In this document: in pieces, positions 8,717-18,450 of the stretch | How positions within the stretch are numbered: the stretch's first letter is position 1 | How the letters are laid out: every line of letters starts with the position of its first letter | NCBI GenBank assembly: GCA_945870885.1 | Contig: CAMBTR010000006.1 | Span: 1-34,150, forward strand | Direction of reading: 5' to 3' | DNA: 34,150 nucleotides | From: Chryseobacterium gleum | GTDB lineage: Bacteria; Bacteroidota; Bacteroidia; NS11-12g; UBA955 | Position numbers and translations under genes: made by a program | The notes under the pieces: generated by a model | What the model was told of the DNA's origin: nothing | Database searches by the model: none | Seen by the model: only the letters and a program-made list of their open reading frames with translations

Positions 8717-10420
8717 TTAATTATCGATGGCGGCCAATTCAACCTGTACGAATTGCATCAAATCGCTAATATAACTCTCTGAGAATTCAAATTTTACACC
8801 GGCCGTTTCATAAATGTTAGGGATGCTTCTTGTATTTCCCAGTTTCAAAAATGCCTTGTAATCTTCGATGGCTGCTTGTCCTTTGGTAATATAGTTTTTC
8901 CAAACACCCACGGCGCCCAATTGCGCAAATCCATATTCGATATAGTAAAATGGTACTTCAAAAATATGAAGTTGTTTGTGCCAAGAATTTTCTAATGCCG
9001 ATTCCAAGTCGGTGTAATCTACTTCGCCACTGCCAAAACGACCACATAGTTCTAGCCATTTTGCAGTTCGTTCGGCCTCGGAATGGGTCGGGTGCTCGTA
9101 AATCCAATGTTGAAACGCATCAACTTGAGCAATCCAGGGTAAGGTGCCTAAAATCCCCTCCAATTGTTCGCTCTTGGCACGATCGAGGAGGTTTTTATCG
9201 TCAAAATAAGCATCCCAAGTGTTCATCGTGAGCAATTCCATGCTCATGCTAGCTAGCTCGGCGACTTCACTCGGAGTATTCTTATAAGCGTTTAATGTCA
9301 ACGGAGACATTTCGAAACTATGAATCGCATGACCTGCTTCGTGGACCAAGGTCTCAACATCGCGAAGGTTTCCGCTTGCATTCATGAAAATAAAGGGCAT
9401 GTTGGTTTTTGCCAAAGGATAGTTGTATCCGCCTGGTGCTTTTCCCAATCGAGAATCCAAGTCCAAGAGGTTGTGCGATTTCATTGTTTTGATGCATTCT
9501 CCGAAATAGAGGTCAACGCGTTCCAAACAATCTATTCCTTTTTCCAGCAATTGGTCGCCGCCCGTGAAAGGTTTCAATGGCTCTCTGCCCAAAGGATCCA
9601 CTGCGGTGTCCCATGGTTTTAAAGAATCCAGGCCCATTTTTTCTTTGCGATCTCGCATCAACGATTTAAGCATCGGCACAACGGCTGTTTCTACACTGCG
9701 ATGGAAATCTTTGCACGCGTCTACATTGTAGTCGTATCGACCCATGGCCTTAAACATGTAGTCACGGAAATTATCGAACCCGGCATTCACGGCCAACTGA
9801 TTACGCAATTGCACCATTTTGTTGAAAATGCCATTTAATTTGTCGGTGTCTTCCGCACGTCGTTTTTGCATCGAATGCCAAACCAATTCTCGCTTTTGAC
9901 GGTCGGTTTGCATCAGGATATTGCTAGCCTGTTGGAGGGTTATGGTTTGTCCGTCCCATTCAATCGACATATTTCCTTGAACGGATGAGTATTCTTGGGC
10001 GAGGGTGGCCAATTCGCTTTGAAGGGGGATGTTTTCCTCGCGGAAAATTTCAACGGCACCTTTTAATCCGCGGATATAAATCTCATTGCCTTCATTGAGT
10101 TGACGCAGGGATTCGGCGAAGGGGGAGTCAACGATTTTGCGATTCAATTGATCTTCCAGCGGCGATAGATGGGGCTGGATTTCCTGAACAAATGTTAGAT
10201 ATGAGGCTTCGTGGTCTTTGTTTTGGGTATCGCAGGTCATTTTGATATAGCGCCAAGCCATATCTTCGGACAATGCACTTTCTAGGTCGCTGACATCTTG
10301 CAGAAATTGCTCAAAATCTGGGGCATTTATGATGCTGCGATCTAGTAAGGAATCAAATAGAGGAATCACATCGTCTTTCGATTGAACGACGAAGGGGTTG
10401 GGAATAAAAGAAGAAGACAT
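8717..10420 (-). CDS. M3 family oligoendopeptidase (PepF-like)
   Basis: Zn-metallopeptidase motif VETLVHEAGHAIHSF; M3 fold features (LAVNAGFDNFRDYMFKAMGRYDY). Confidence 0.93.
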   Translation of the reverse strand: MSSSFIPNPFVVQSKDDVIPLFDSLLDRSIINAPDFEQFLQDVSDLESALSEDMAWRYIKMTCDTQNKDHEASYLTFVQEIQPHLSPLEDQLNRKIVDSPFAESLRQLNEGNEIYIRGLKGAVEIFREENIPLQSELATLAQEYSSVQGNMSIEWDGQTITLQQASNILMQTDRQKRELVWHSMQKRRAEDTDKLNGIFNKMVQLRNQLAVNAGFDNFRDYMFKAMGRYDYNVDACKDFHRSVETAVVPMLKSLMRDRKEKMGLDSLKPWDTAVDPLGREPLKPFTGGDQLLEKGIDCLERVDLYFGECIKTMKSHNLLDLDSRLGKAPGGYNYPLAKTNMPFIFMNASGNLRDVETLVHEAGHAIHSFEMSPLTLNAYKNTPSEVAELASMSMELLTMNTWDAYFDDKNLLDRAKSEQLEGILGTLPWIAQVDAFQHWIYEHPTHSEAERTAKWLELCGRFGSGEVDYTDLESALENSWHKQLHIFEVPFYYIEYGFAQLGAVGVWKNYITKGQAAIEDYKAFLKLGNTRSIPNIYETAGVKFEFSESYISDLMQFVQVELAAIDN

Positions 10421-10427
10421 AGGTGAC

Positions 10428-10976
10428 TTAGCTACCCATTTTGCGTGGGGTGGTGGTCTTTGATTTTGCGCCGGTGGCAGTTTTAGAAGGAACGATTTTC
10501 TTGGTTGCTACGGCTTTTTTGGCTTTTGCATCGGTGGTTTTTGGCGCATCGGCATCGGCACCTTCTTCGGCAGACTCTTCTTTGTCGATGTTGGCCCAAT
10601 CCAAATCAGTGCCTTTTAACATTCCGTACCAAACGAACAATTTTTTCATGTCTGAAGTGTAGACACGTTCGCGATCGTAGCTAGGGAGTGCCAACGACAT
10701 GAAGGCTTTTACTTCATCATTGTCGGCTTTAGCATCAGGAATGGCTTTTCCAGACTCTTCCAAAGATTTGATGGTCATGAGGACATTGGCCAATTTGACT
10801 TCTGCATCTTCGGTAAACATAGCAATATCGCTAAGGATACTGATTCTCTGTCGTGGGTTGGTGCCGAAGCGCTTTCCATCTGTAAGAGATTCGAGGATCA
10901 AACCATTTTTATTTCTACCTAAAATTTTGTGCAATCCGGGCATTCCCGTTACCGATACAACGTCTTTCAATTCCAT
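10428..10976 (-). CDS. DUF5606 domain-containing protein with basic low-complexity tail
   Basis: MELKDVVSVTGMPGLHKILGRNKNGLILESLTDGKRF N-terminus typical of DUF5606; C-terminal K/A/T-rich tail. Confidence 0.8.
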   Translation of the reverse strand: MELKDVVSVTGMPGLHKILGRNKNGLILESLTDGKRFGTNPRQRISILSDIAMFTEDAEVKLANVLMTIKSLEESGKAIPDAKADNDEVKAFMSLALPSYDRERVYTSDMKKLFVWYGMLKGTDLDWANIDKEESAEEGADADAPKTTDAKAKKAVATKKIVPSKTATGAKSKTTTPRKMGS

Positions 10977-11015
10977 AAGAATACAAATTTCGCCAAATGC
11001 GGTTGAATAAACAAA

Positions 11016-11366
11016 CTAAGCGATGTGCTTACGGGTATATACTTTTTGGAATTCTCTCAATAGCACCGCCTTGGACATGTTTTCTGGGGTATTTCCGCCC
11101 ATACTTTGTACAAAACGATACTGTTTTTCGGTGAGGTCCACGCGATAAACCACCTTCATCCAGGTGCTGTGGTGTTGGGTTTGAAGTGTTTCGATGCAAG
11201 CCAGTAGTTCGGGAATCATCGATTCGAGTGTGGGATACAGATCTTGTCCAAAGGTGAATCCCATCAAACCAAAATCTTTTTCAATTTGATCTTTTACGGC
11301 CATGAGTAATTCTTGACTCTCCGAGGCGGGCAAATCCGCTTTCCAGCTGTTGGTGATCTCGTTCAT
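11016..11366 (-). CDS. Hypothetical protein (possible alternative start at 11381)
   Basis: ORF coupled to the upstream symporter stop (TGATG arrangement at 11364-11368); no recognised domain. Confidence 0.6.
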   Translation of the reverse strand: MNEITNSWKADLPASESQELLMAVKDQIEKDFGLMGFTFGQDLYPTLESMIPELLACIETLQTQHHSTWMKVVYRVDLTEKQYRFVQSMGGNTPENMSKAVLLREFQKVYTRKHIA

Positions 11367-12643
11367 CAGTCCTTTTCCCATTTGTCAACGGCCGCAGTTG
11401 CTAGACCATTGCCCAAGACGTTTGTCATGGATCTTCCCATATCGCAAAAATGGTCGATGGGTAAAATTAGGGCGATGCCTTCCGCTGGAATGTCGAACAT
11501 AGCGCAAGTAGCGGCCACCACAACCAGGGAAGCGCGTGGAACACCGGCAATGCCTTTTGACGTAAGCATCAAAACCAAAAGCATCGTGAGTTGCGTACCC
11601 AAATCGAGTGGAATTCCATAGGCTTGGGCGATGAAAATCGAGGCGAAGGTCATGTACATCATCGAACCATCGAGGTTAAAGGAGTAGCCAAGGGGAAGGA
11701 TGAAACTAACGATCTTTTTACGACACCCGAATTTTTCCAATTCTTCGGTGAGTTTTGGGAAAACAGCTTCGCTCGATGTCGTGCTGAATGCCACCATCAA
11801 CGGGGTTTTGAGGTGGTTTAGGAGGGTGCCTAATTGCTTGCGGAGTATTAAGTATCCAACGGCGAGTAATAGGATCCAGAGCAGGGTGAGGCCGACATAG
11901 AACGATGCCATGTAATAGCCGTAAACCTTGAGTATCCCGAGTCCTTTTGTGGCGATGATTGCCGTAATTCCACCAAACACACCGAGCGGTGCAAACCACA
12001 TTACATAGCCCACCAGGATTAGGATTACTTTGCTCAAGTTATCTAGGAACTTAACGATGCTTTCGCCTTTTTCGCCGTATTGGGTAAGTGCAATTCCGAA
12101 GAATATCGAAAATACAACAATTTGAAGTATTTCGTTGGTAGCCAAAGCTTCAAATATGCTTTTTGGGAAAAGGTGTTCGATGAAATGTTGTATGGAAAAG
12201 CTTTGTGTCTTCCCAATTACATCGGCCGCGGCAGAAGTATCTAAGGCATTGATATTCAGGTGAAGGGATTCTCCGGGTTTGAAATAATTGACAAGCATCA
12301 ATCCCAATAGCAAGGAGGCTAGGGACGCGCTGAAAAACCAAATCATAGAGCGACCGCCAACGCGACCAACGGCCTTTAGGTTACCCATTTTTGCGATACC
12401 TACAATCAACGTAGTAATAACCAGAGGCGCAATAATCATTTGCACCAATCGCAAGAAAACGCCGGTAAGGATTTTGAAATACTGACCAATATGTTCAGAC
12501 CGAACGATATCTTTTAACGCGCCAGAAGCATCTTTAATTTGAATGGTTTCAGGGAAGTAAATATGGATGAGTTGGCCGGTAATCGCACCCAAAATCATGG
12601 CTGCGATGATGTACCAAGTAAGGTTTTGTTTTTGTTGACTCAT
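11366..12643 (-). CDS. Dicarboxylate/amino acid:cation (Na+/H+) symporter family
   Basis: AFSTTSSEAVFPKLTEELEKFG, LPLGYSFNLDGSMMYMTFASIFIAQA and MLTSKGIAGVPRASLVVVA motifs of the SLC1/GltP family. Confidence 0.94.
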   Translation of the reverse strand: MSQQKQNLTWYIIAAMILGAITGQLIHIYFPETIQIKDASGALKDIVRSEHIGQYFKILTGVFLRLVQMIIAPLVITTLIVGIAKMGNLKAVGRVGGRSMIWFFSASLASLLLGLMLVNYFKPGESLHLNINALDTSAAADVIGKTQSFSIQHFIEHLFPKSIFEALATNEILQIVVFSIFFGIALTQYGEKGESIVKFLDNLSKVILILVGYVMWFAPLGVFGGITAIIATKGLGILKVYGYYMASFYVGLTLLWILLLAVGYLILRKQLGTLLNHLKTPLMVAFSTTSSEAVFPKLTEELEKFGCRKKIVSFILPLGYSFNLDGSMMYMTFASIFIAQAYGIPLDLGTQLTMLLVLMLTSKGIAGVPRASLVVVAATCAMFDIPAEGIALILPIDHFCDMGRSMTNVLGNGLATAAVDKWEKD

Positions 12644-12718
12644 GGTTACTGCAAGTATACATCAGGGAAGGGTAGAAAGGAAACGGGGGTTGGGGTTTCA
12701 AAGGTCAAAAAATCGTTG

Positions 12719-12726
12719 TAGGTTTG
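12719..12726 (+). promoter_or_regulatory. Candidate -7 box TAGGTTTG just before the epimerase ATG
   Basis: TAnnTTTG match ending 5 nt before ATG 12732. Confidence 0.35.
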
Positions 12727-12731
12727 TTGTA

Positions 12732-13697
12732 ATGATTGTTGTAACCGGAGCCGCAGGATTTATAGGGTCTGCCTTGTTGGGAGAACTACAGAGAATGGGC
12801 TATGGCGATTTGATTGCTGTGGATGATTTTTCCGTTCAGGCAAAGTCGGCCAATTATCAAAACAAGCGAATTACGCAGTTCGTGGAGCGCAGCGATTTCT
12901 TCGATTGGCTATCTCACAATTCCAAACGCATACAATTCATTTTTCACATAGGGGCACGCACCCGTACCGATGAATTTGATGAAGCTGTTTTGCAACATTT
13001 GAATGTGGAATATTCGCAAAAAATGTGGCAAGCCTGCGCAGATAATAATATTCCCTTGATCTATGCATCCTCTGCCGCCACCTATGGCGATGGTACCCAA
13101 GGTTTTTCTGATGAGCCCGCATCGTTGGATTCATTGAGCCCTCTGAATCCCTATGGAAATAGCAAACATCGTTTTGATTTATGGGTGATGGAGCAGAAAA
13201 AGACGCCACCGTTTTGGGCTGGATTCAAGTTCTTTAATGTCTTTGGTCCCAATGAATATCATAAAGATAGAATGGCTTCAGTAGTATTCCATGCCTATAA
13301 TCAGATCAAAGAAACCGGGGAGGTATCGCTTTTTAGAAGTCATAACAAGGATTTCGCCAATGGCGCTCAGGAACGCGATTTTATCTATGTAAAAGATGTC
13401 CTTTCCGTGATGATGCATTTTTTGGTTCATCGCAAGAACAGCGGATTGTATAATTTGGGGACAGGAACCTGTAGGACGTTTGAGGATCTGGCGAATGCGG
13501 TTTTTGCGGCCATGTATTTGGCGCCGGAAATTCATTTCGTGGATATGCCATTGGATATTCGCGATAAATATCAATATCACACCCAAGCCAATATGGATCG
13601 TTTGGTGGCGGCGGGATATAAATTGCCGTTTACGCCGTTAGAGATTGCGGTGGATGATTACGTGAAGAATTATTTGATTTCTGGACAATATTTATAA
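12732..13697 (+). CDS. hldD: ADP-L-glycero-D-manno-heptose 6-epimerase-like NAD-dependent epimerase
   Basis: MIVVTGAAGFIGSALLGELQ Rossmann motif, YASSAATYGDG, NPYGNSKHRFD, KFFNVFGPNEYHKDRMASVVFH. ATG 12732 preferred over the ORF-track start. Confidence 0.88.
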   Translation: MIVVTGAAGFIGSALLGELQRMGYGDLIAVDDFSVQAKSANYQNKRITQFVERSDFFDWLSHNSKRIQFIFHIGARTRTDEFDEAVLQHLNVEYSQKMWQACADNNIPLIYASSAATYGDGTQGFSDEPASLDSLSPLNPYGNSKHRFDLWVMEQKKTPPFWAGFKFFNVFGPNEYHKDRMASVVFHAYNQIKETGEVSLFRSHNKDFANGAQERDFIYVKDVLSVMMHFLVHRKNSGLYNLGTGTCRTFEDLANAVFAAMYLAPEIHFVDMPLDIRDKYQYHTQANMDRLVAAGYKLPFTPLEIAVDDYVKNYLISGQYL

Positions 13698-13722
13698 CAA
13701 TTGAAGGTTTAATTTGAAGCTA

Positions 13723-13730
13723 TATATTTG
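13723..13730 (+). promoter_or_regulatory. Candidate -7 box TATATTTG just before the histidine kinase ATG
   Basis: TAnnTTTG match ending 3 nt before ATG 13734. Confidence 0.3.
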
Positions 13731-13733
13731 ATA

Positions 13734-16700
13734 ATGAATCGCTTTCAAAGAAATACACTGCTTCTGATTTTAGGCGCCATGTTGGTTGCCGTTGGACAGG
13801 TATTTATGATTCGCGAACAGAATTTGGGCGCTGAGAAAGGCCTGATGAACTTGTCGAACCGCATCGAGGAGTCTATGATTAATGCGCAAGCGTTGATTTT
13901 ACAAGTTGATGATTCTATCGATAAGAAAGAGCAACTGTTGGTCAAATCCACGCATTTGGATTGGGCGGGTTATGAGCGACTTTCTCAGACTTTGCAGACC
14001 CAAGGCGTTGATTTTTTTGTGTATGAATTTGGGCAGCCTGTATTTTGGTCGACCCAGAATTTTCAGATCTCCCCAAATTTTGAAAAACCCATCGAGTTGC
14101 AAAAGCAGGGAAATATGTTTGTGGCAGTTTATCACAGGCAACGAGATGGGAAATCCTTTGCCTATGTGCTTCCGTTGATAGAGGCCAAGGAGATTTCGTA
14201 TACCCAGAGTAGTGTTTTTCAGAATTCGAATGTGGTGGAATATTCCATAAGCAGAAATCCGGTTGAGAATTCTACGCCAGTAATAGTTCCAGATATGGAA
14301 CTATTCTATTTGGTGGTTTCCAATTATCAGCATCCTTATTGGTTTGATATTCTGTTTTTATTGGGTGCTTTGATGATTAGTGCGGCGGTGTTCGGAATCA
14401 CAAAGTCGAGCAAGTTTCATTTGTTGGCGGTGGGTGGTTTATTCGCAACCTGGCTTGGCGTGTATTGGCTGTTTTCACATGGATATACACTCGAAACACT
14501 GCGCTCAACACCCTTATTTTCTCATGAACTGTTCTTTGCTTCCCAGAGCGGTGGGTCGCTTGGAGAATTGATATTTATTACGGTCTTGGGCTTGTTTGTG
14601 GTCAGCAGTTTGGTGCGATGGCTTGAGCAATGGATTCAGAAATCAGGCCAACCCTTGGCTGGTTTTGTTTTAAGTAATCTGGCGATGCAGGCGAGTTTGT
14701 GGATGTTGGTTTGGCTGTTGTTGAATGGTGTGAACTTGGTCCATTTAGGTCGGATCAATCTAGATTTTCAACAATTTCACCGGCTCACATTATTTTCATT
14801 TATTGCCGTTGCTACGTTGGCCGTGCAATGGGTTGCGTTCTACCGCTTAAATGGTTTTGCCTGGAGCGTTTTGCAGGTACAGTCTACATGGATTGTTCGA
14901 TTGATTTCTGTGGCTCAGGCCATGCCGCCGTTGGTCTTTGTTTACATCACACCAGATTTAACAGATATTTTCCCTTATTGGATGGGTTTCATTGCTGCTT
15001 GGATTGGATTTGAGTGGTGGATGAAGGACCGAAAAGATTGGATGCGCGTGGTGCTTCGTGTAGTTTTTGCGGGGATTTTAATTAGTAGTTTGTTTGCTAA
15101 GGAATCCGCCATCAAAGAAAAAAGAACGAGGCGCTATTTGGCCGAAAATCTCTTGCAAGGGACTGATATCGAAACAGCTGAACGCCTGAAAAAAACGGAA
15201 TCGATGTTGCTAGTTGACAAAGGCATCGTGGACTATTATACCTGTACCGATGAAACCAAAGCCGAGTTCGAAAAGCGATTGAGAGAGCTCTATTTTGGTC
15301 CTTATTTGGCCGATTTCGAGGTCAATTTTTTGGATTTCAATTCGTTGGGTAAATCGTACCGACAAGAAAATTCCTACGATTATCCGGCAATAAGTCAGTT
15401 GGTTAGGGGCGAAGATTGCGTTCCGGTAACCACCAATTTCGTAAAGGTTAATAATTACAAACTCAAAGGCAGTTTTATCGGTCGTTTTGATGTCAGCTCC
15501 GCAGTGGGCTATCACGGCGTTTTCTTTGTGATCTTATCCCCTCGATTGTCGTCCATGGAAGGCCGATTGAGTGATTTATTCAATCGGAATGTGTTGGAGC
15601 CTTTGTACGCCGACAATCAATACAGTTTTGCCATTTACAATAACAATCGATTGAATTATTCTTATGGATCGGTAGATTATCCGTTGGACAATCGCTGGCA
15701 TGGGAAGTACAATGATTCAATGGCGGCCAATGACGGTGGTGGCAAGGGTTTCTTGTTGGCCGAGGGCGTAAGTCATTTTGTGCTTACGGATGGCTTAAAT
15801 AATACGGTGGTGTTGTCTCGAAGTCAGATCGACTTTATTGGTTCGATTACGGGTTTTACGGTGCTTGGACTCGGAGGAATTTTGCTGGTACTGCTTTATT
15901 ATTTTGTGCTGTGGCTTCGGCAGCACATCATCGTAATGGGCGATATTACGGGCAAAAAGTTAAAGTTGCTGAAGAATTTGCGTAGCAGGATGCCGATGGG
16001 AAATCAGGGAGAATTGTTCATCGCCAATCGTTTGCAGCTTTATGTGACGTGGATGGTGTTTGCGACGTTTTTGGTGGTGCTGTTTGTAACGGTGAATTAT
16101 TTCGTAAGGAATTATTCTGAGACGCAGAAAGACGGTTTGAGGCAGAAGGCGAACGAAATCGCATCGAAGTTGAGCAGTAAAGTAAACATTGATGCGGTGT
16201 ACGACAAATATCAAACAGGGCTGGTGTATGATTTGGCGGAGTATTACAATACGGATATCAATTTGTATCGCGCGGATGGGACTTTGTTAGTATCGACCAA
16301 TGATCGTTTGATTGAAGAAAGCGTTCGCGGTCGGTTGATGAATCCGTCTGTGTATCGCAAAATGTCGAATTTGGGTTCGTCTACCTCGCTCATCAATGAG
16401 AGTTTAGGCGATTTGGACTATATCTCTTCGTATACAGCATTGTTAAACAAGGATTTGAAGGTGAAGGGGTATTTGAATTTGCCGTATTTCTCGAATCGTA
16501 AGGATTTGTATCGCGACATTTCTGAGTATGCGGTTACGATTATCAATTTGTTTGCTTTGGTTTTTGCGATCATGATTGTGATTGCATATTTGGTGGCCCA
16601 GCGCATTGCCTTGCCATTGAATTTGATTCGCAAGCAGTTGGCATCGATTAAGATTGGGGAGAGGAATCAGCCTTTGGATTGGGACAAGAACGATGAGATT

Positions 16701-17450
16701 GGGTTGTTGGTGAAGGAGTATAACAAGATGATTGTGGAGTTAGAGAACAGTTTGAATTTGTTGGCCGAAAGTGAACGTCAGGGTGCATGGAGGGAGATGG
16801 CAAAACAGGTGGCGCACGAGATAAAAAATCCATTAACGCCGATGCGATTGTCGTTGCAGCATTTGCAGTTTTCATTGCAGCGCAACGATGAGAATTTGAA
16901 GGATAAGATTCAGAAAACGAGTGAGTTATTGATACGTCAGATTGATTCTTTGAGTCAGATGGCGGAGGAATTTAGTTCGTTTGCTAAGATGCCTGAGCCC
17001 AAGTTGGAGCGGGTGAATTTGGTGCAGGTGGTGTCGGATGCGGTGTTGTTGTTGGGCAAGGAAAGTGATATGCCAATTGAGTGGAAGTTTGCCAGCGACG
17101 ATGTGCATGTGCAAGCGGATCCATTGCAGTTGGGTAGGGTGTTTACGAATATTCTAAAGAATGCCATTCAGTCGATTCCGGAGGGAAGGACGGGTGAGAT
17201 TGCTGCTGAGTTGAAGTTGAAGGACAAAAGGGTAGTGGTTGAGTTTCGGGATAACGGGAAGGGAATTCCTGAATCGTTGCGGGATAAGATTTTCTCACCA
17301 AATTTTTCTACGAAAAATTCTGGGATGGGGTTGGGTCTTGCGATTTCTAAGAAGATTGTGGAGCAGTTGGGTGGAAGCATAGCTTACCAGACCAAGGTGG
17401 GTGAGGGTACTACATTTACGATAGAGTTGCCTGTAGTTCAGGTCGACTAG
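13734..17450 (+). CDS. Large membrane sensor histidine kinase (NtrY-like, HAMP-HisKA-HATPase)
   Basis: Many N-terminal TM segments, HAMP region (RIALPLNLIRKQLASIKIG), H-box EMAKQVAHEIKNPLTPMRLSLQHLQ, N-box FTNILKNAIQSIPEG, G boxes DNGKGIP and GMGLGLAISKKIVEQLGG. Confidence 0.93.
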   Translation: MNRFQRNTLLLILGAMLVAVGQVFMIREQNLGAEKGLMNLSNRIEESMINAQALILQVDDSIDKKEQLLVKSTHLDWAGYERLSQTLQTQGVDFFVYEFGQPVFWSTQNFQISPNFEKPIELQKQGNMFVAVYHRQRDGKSFAYVLPLIEAKEISYTQSSVFQNSNVVEYSISRNPVENSTPVIVPDMELFYLVVSNYQHPYWFDILFLLGALMISAAVFGITKSSKFHLLAVGGLFATWLGVYWLFSHGYTLETLRSTPLFSHELFFASQSGGSLGELIFITVLGLFVVSSLVRWLEQWIQKSGQPLAGFVLSNLAMQASLWMLVWLLLNGVNLVHLGRINLDFQQFHRLTLFSFIAVATLAVQWVAFYRLNGFAWSVLQVQSTWIVRLISVAQAMPPLVFVYITPDLTDIFPYWMGFIAAWIGFEWWMKDRKDWMRVVLRVVFAGILISSLFAKESAIKEKRTRRYLAENLLQGTDIETAERLKKTESMLLVDKGIVDYYTCTDETKAEFEKRLRELYFGPYLADFEVNFLDFNSLGKSYRQENSYDYPAISQLVRGEDCVPVTTNFVKVNNYKLKGSFIGRFDVSSAVGYHGVFFVILSPRLSSMEGRLSDLFNRNVLEPLYADNQYSFAIYNNNRLNYSYGSVDYPLDNRWHGKYNDSMAANDGGGKGFLLAEGVSHFVLTDGLNNTVVLSRSQIDFIGSITGFTVLGLGGILLVLLYYFVLWLRQHIIVMGDITGKKLKLLKNLRSRMPMGNQGELFIANRLQLYVTWMVFATFLVVLFVTVNYFVRNYSETQKDGLRQKANEIASKLSSKVNIDAVYDKYQTGLVYDLAEYYNTDINLYRADGTLLVSTNDRLIEESVRGRLMNPSVYRKMSNLGSSTSLINESLGDLDYISSYTALLNKDLKVKGYLNLPYFSNRKDLYRDISEYAVTIINLFALVFAIMIVIAYLVAQRIALPLNLIRKQLASIKIGERNQPLDWDKNDEIGLLVKEYNKMIVELENSLNLLAESERQGAWREMAKQVAHEIKNPLTPMRLSLQHLQFSLQRNDENLKDKIQKTSELLIRQIDSLSQMAEEFSSFAKMPEPKLERVNLVQVVSDAVLLLGKESDMPIEWKFASDDVHVQADPLQLGRVFTNILKNAIQSIPEGRTGEIAAELKLKDKRVVVEFRDNGKGIPESLRDKIFSPNFSTKNSGMGLGLAISKKIVEQLGGSIAYQTKVGEGTTFTIELPVVQVD

Positions 17451-17456
17451 GGTGTC

Positions 17457-18437
17457 TTATTCGGGCCGGTATTTGAGGGCCAAATCTATTTGTGCGATGA
17501 GTTTTTTGAGGCCGGCGCGTTGCATGGCTGATTTCTTGAGTTGGGATTTGATTCGCGCTGGCTCAGTCAAGGCTTCTTTCCATTGCGAATTGTTCCAGCT
17601 GATCATTTCACGGGGTTCAAATCGAGGCTCTTGATTGGGTTGGGAGAATTTGTTCCAAGGGCATACATCCTGACAAATATCGCAGCCATAGGCCCACTGG
17701 CCTGTATTTGTGACGAGCGATTCGTCCTGAGTGGTAGTTGCCAAATCAACGCTGGGCCATGTTTTATCCTCGATGGTGAGGTAGGAAATACATCGATTGG
17801 AATCTATCACTTGGGGTTGGACGATGGCCTGTGTTGGACAAGCATCTATACAAGCAGTACATTCACCGCAGTGGTCGGTTTGTTGTTGGTCGGGCTCAAG
17901 TTCCAGGTTGCAAATAATCTCCGCCAAAAAGAAAAAACTACCCACGCCCTTTCTCAGAAGGAGGCTATTTTTCCCAATCCATCCAAGTCCCGCTCGCTCA
18001 GCCCACTGTCGTTCCATTACCGGTGCACTATCTACAAATGCCCTGCCTTCGAAATCTGGGATCCGGGCTTGAATTTCCCCCATCAAAACAAACAACTTCT
18101 CTTTGATGACGTGGTGATAATCATCGCCCCAAGCATATCTTGCGATTTTGGGTGCGCTGATGTCTACATCCGTTTTTAGTTGTTTTGGGAAGTAGTTGTA
18201 GGCAAAGCAAATGACCGTTTTTGCACCTTCTACGAGCAACGATGGGTTGAGTCGCTTCTGGAAATGATTTTCCATGTAAGCCATCTTTCCATGAAATCCT
18301 TTTTCTAGCCAATCTGTAAGTTGTGACTCGGTTTCGTGCAGTTTCTCCGCGCGCGCAAATCCACTGGCCAAAAAACCATGTTTTTCAGCCAGGGCCGATA
18401 TGAATTCCTTTTGGTCTAAAGTGTTTTGCACTGCCAC
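17457..18437 (-). CDS. queG: Epoxyqueuosine reductase
   Basis: CGECTACIDACPTQAI and CDICQDVCPWNKF 4Fe-4S motifs, ERAGLGWIGKNSLLL; GTG start. Confidence 0.95.
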   Translation of the reverse strand: MAVQNTLDQKEFISALAEKHGFLASGFARAEKLHETESQLTDWLEKGFHGKMAYMENHFQKRLNPSLLVEGAKTVICFAYNYFPKQLKTDVDISAPKIARYAWGDDYHHVIKEKLFVLMGEIQARIPDFEGRAFVDSAPVMERQWAERAGLGWIGKNSLLLRKGVGSFFFLAEIICNLELEPDQQQTDHCGECTACIDACPTQAIVQPQVIDSNRCISYLTIEDKTWPSVDLATTTQDESLVTNTGQWAYGCDICQDVCPWNKFSQPNQEPRFEPREMISWNNSQWKEALTEPARIKSQLKKSAMQRAGLKKLIAQIDLALKYRPE

Positions 18438-18450
18438 AAAAATAGGGGCA

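Noticed and set aside
12642-12731. Extended N-terminus of the epimerase in the ORF track
   Set aside because: Real Rossmann N-terminus MIVVTGAAGFIGS begins at 12732; upstream residues are not conserved-looking.
15563-15587. CCGATTGA-N9-TCAATCGG inverted repeat in the histidine kinase gene
   Set aside because: An 8-bp stem with 9-nt loop is expected a few times by chance in 34 kb; isolated.
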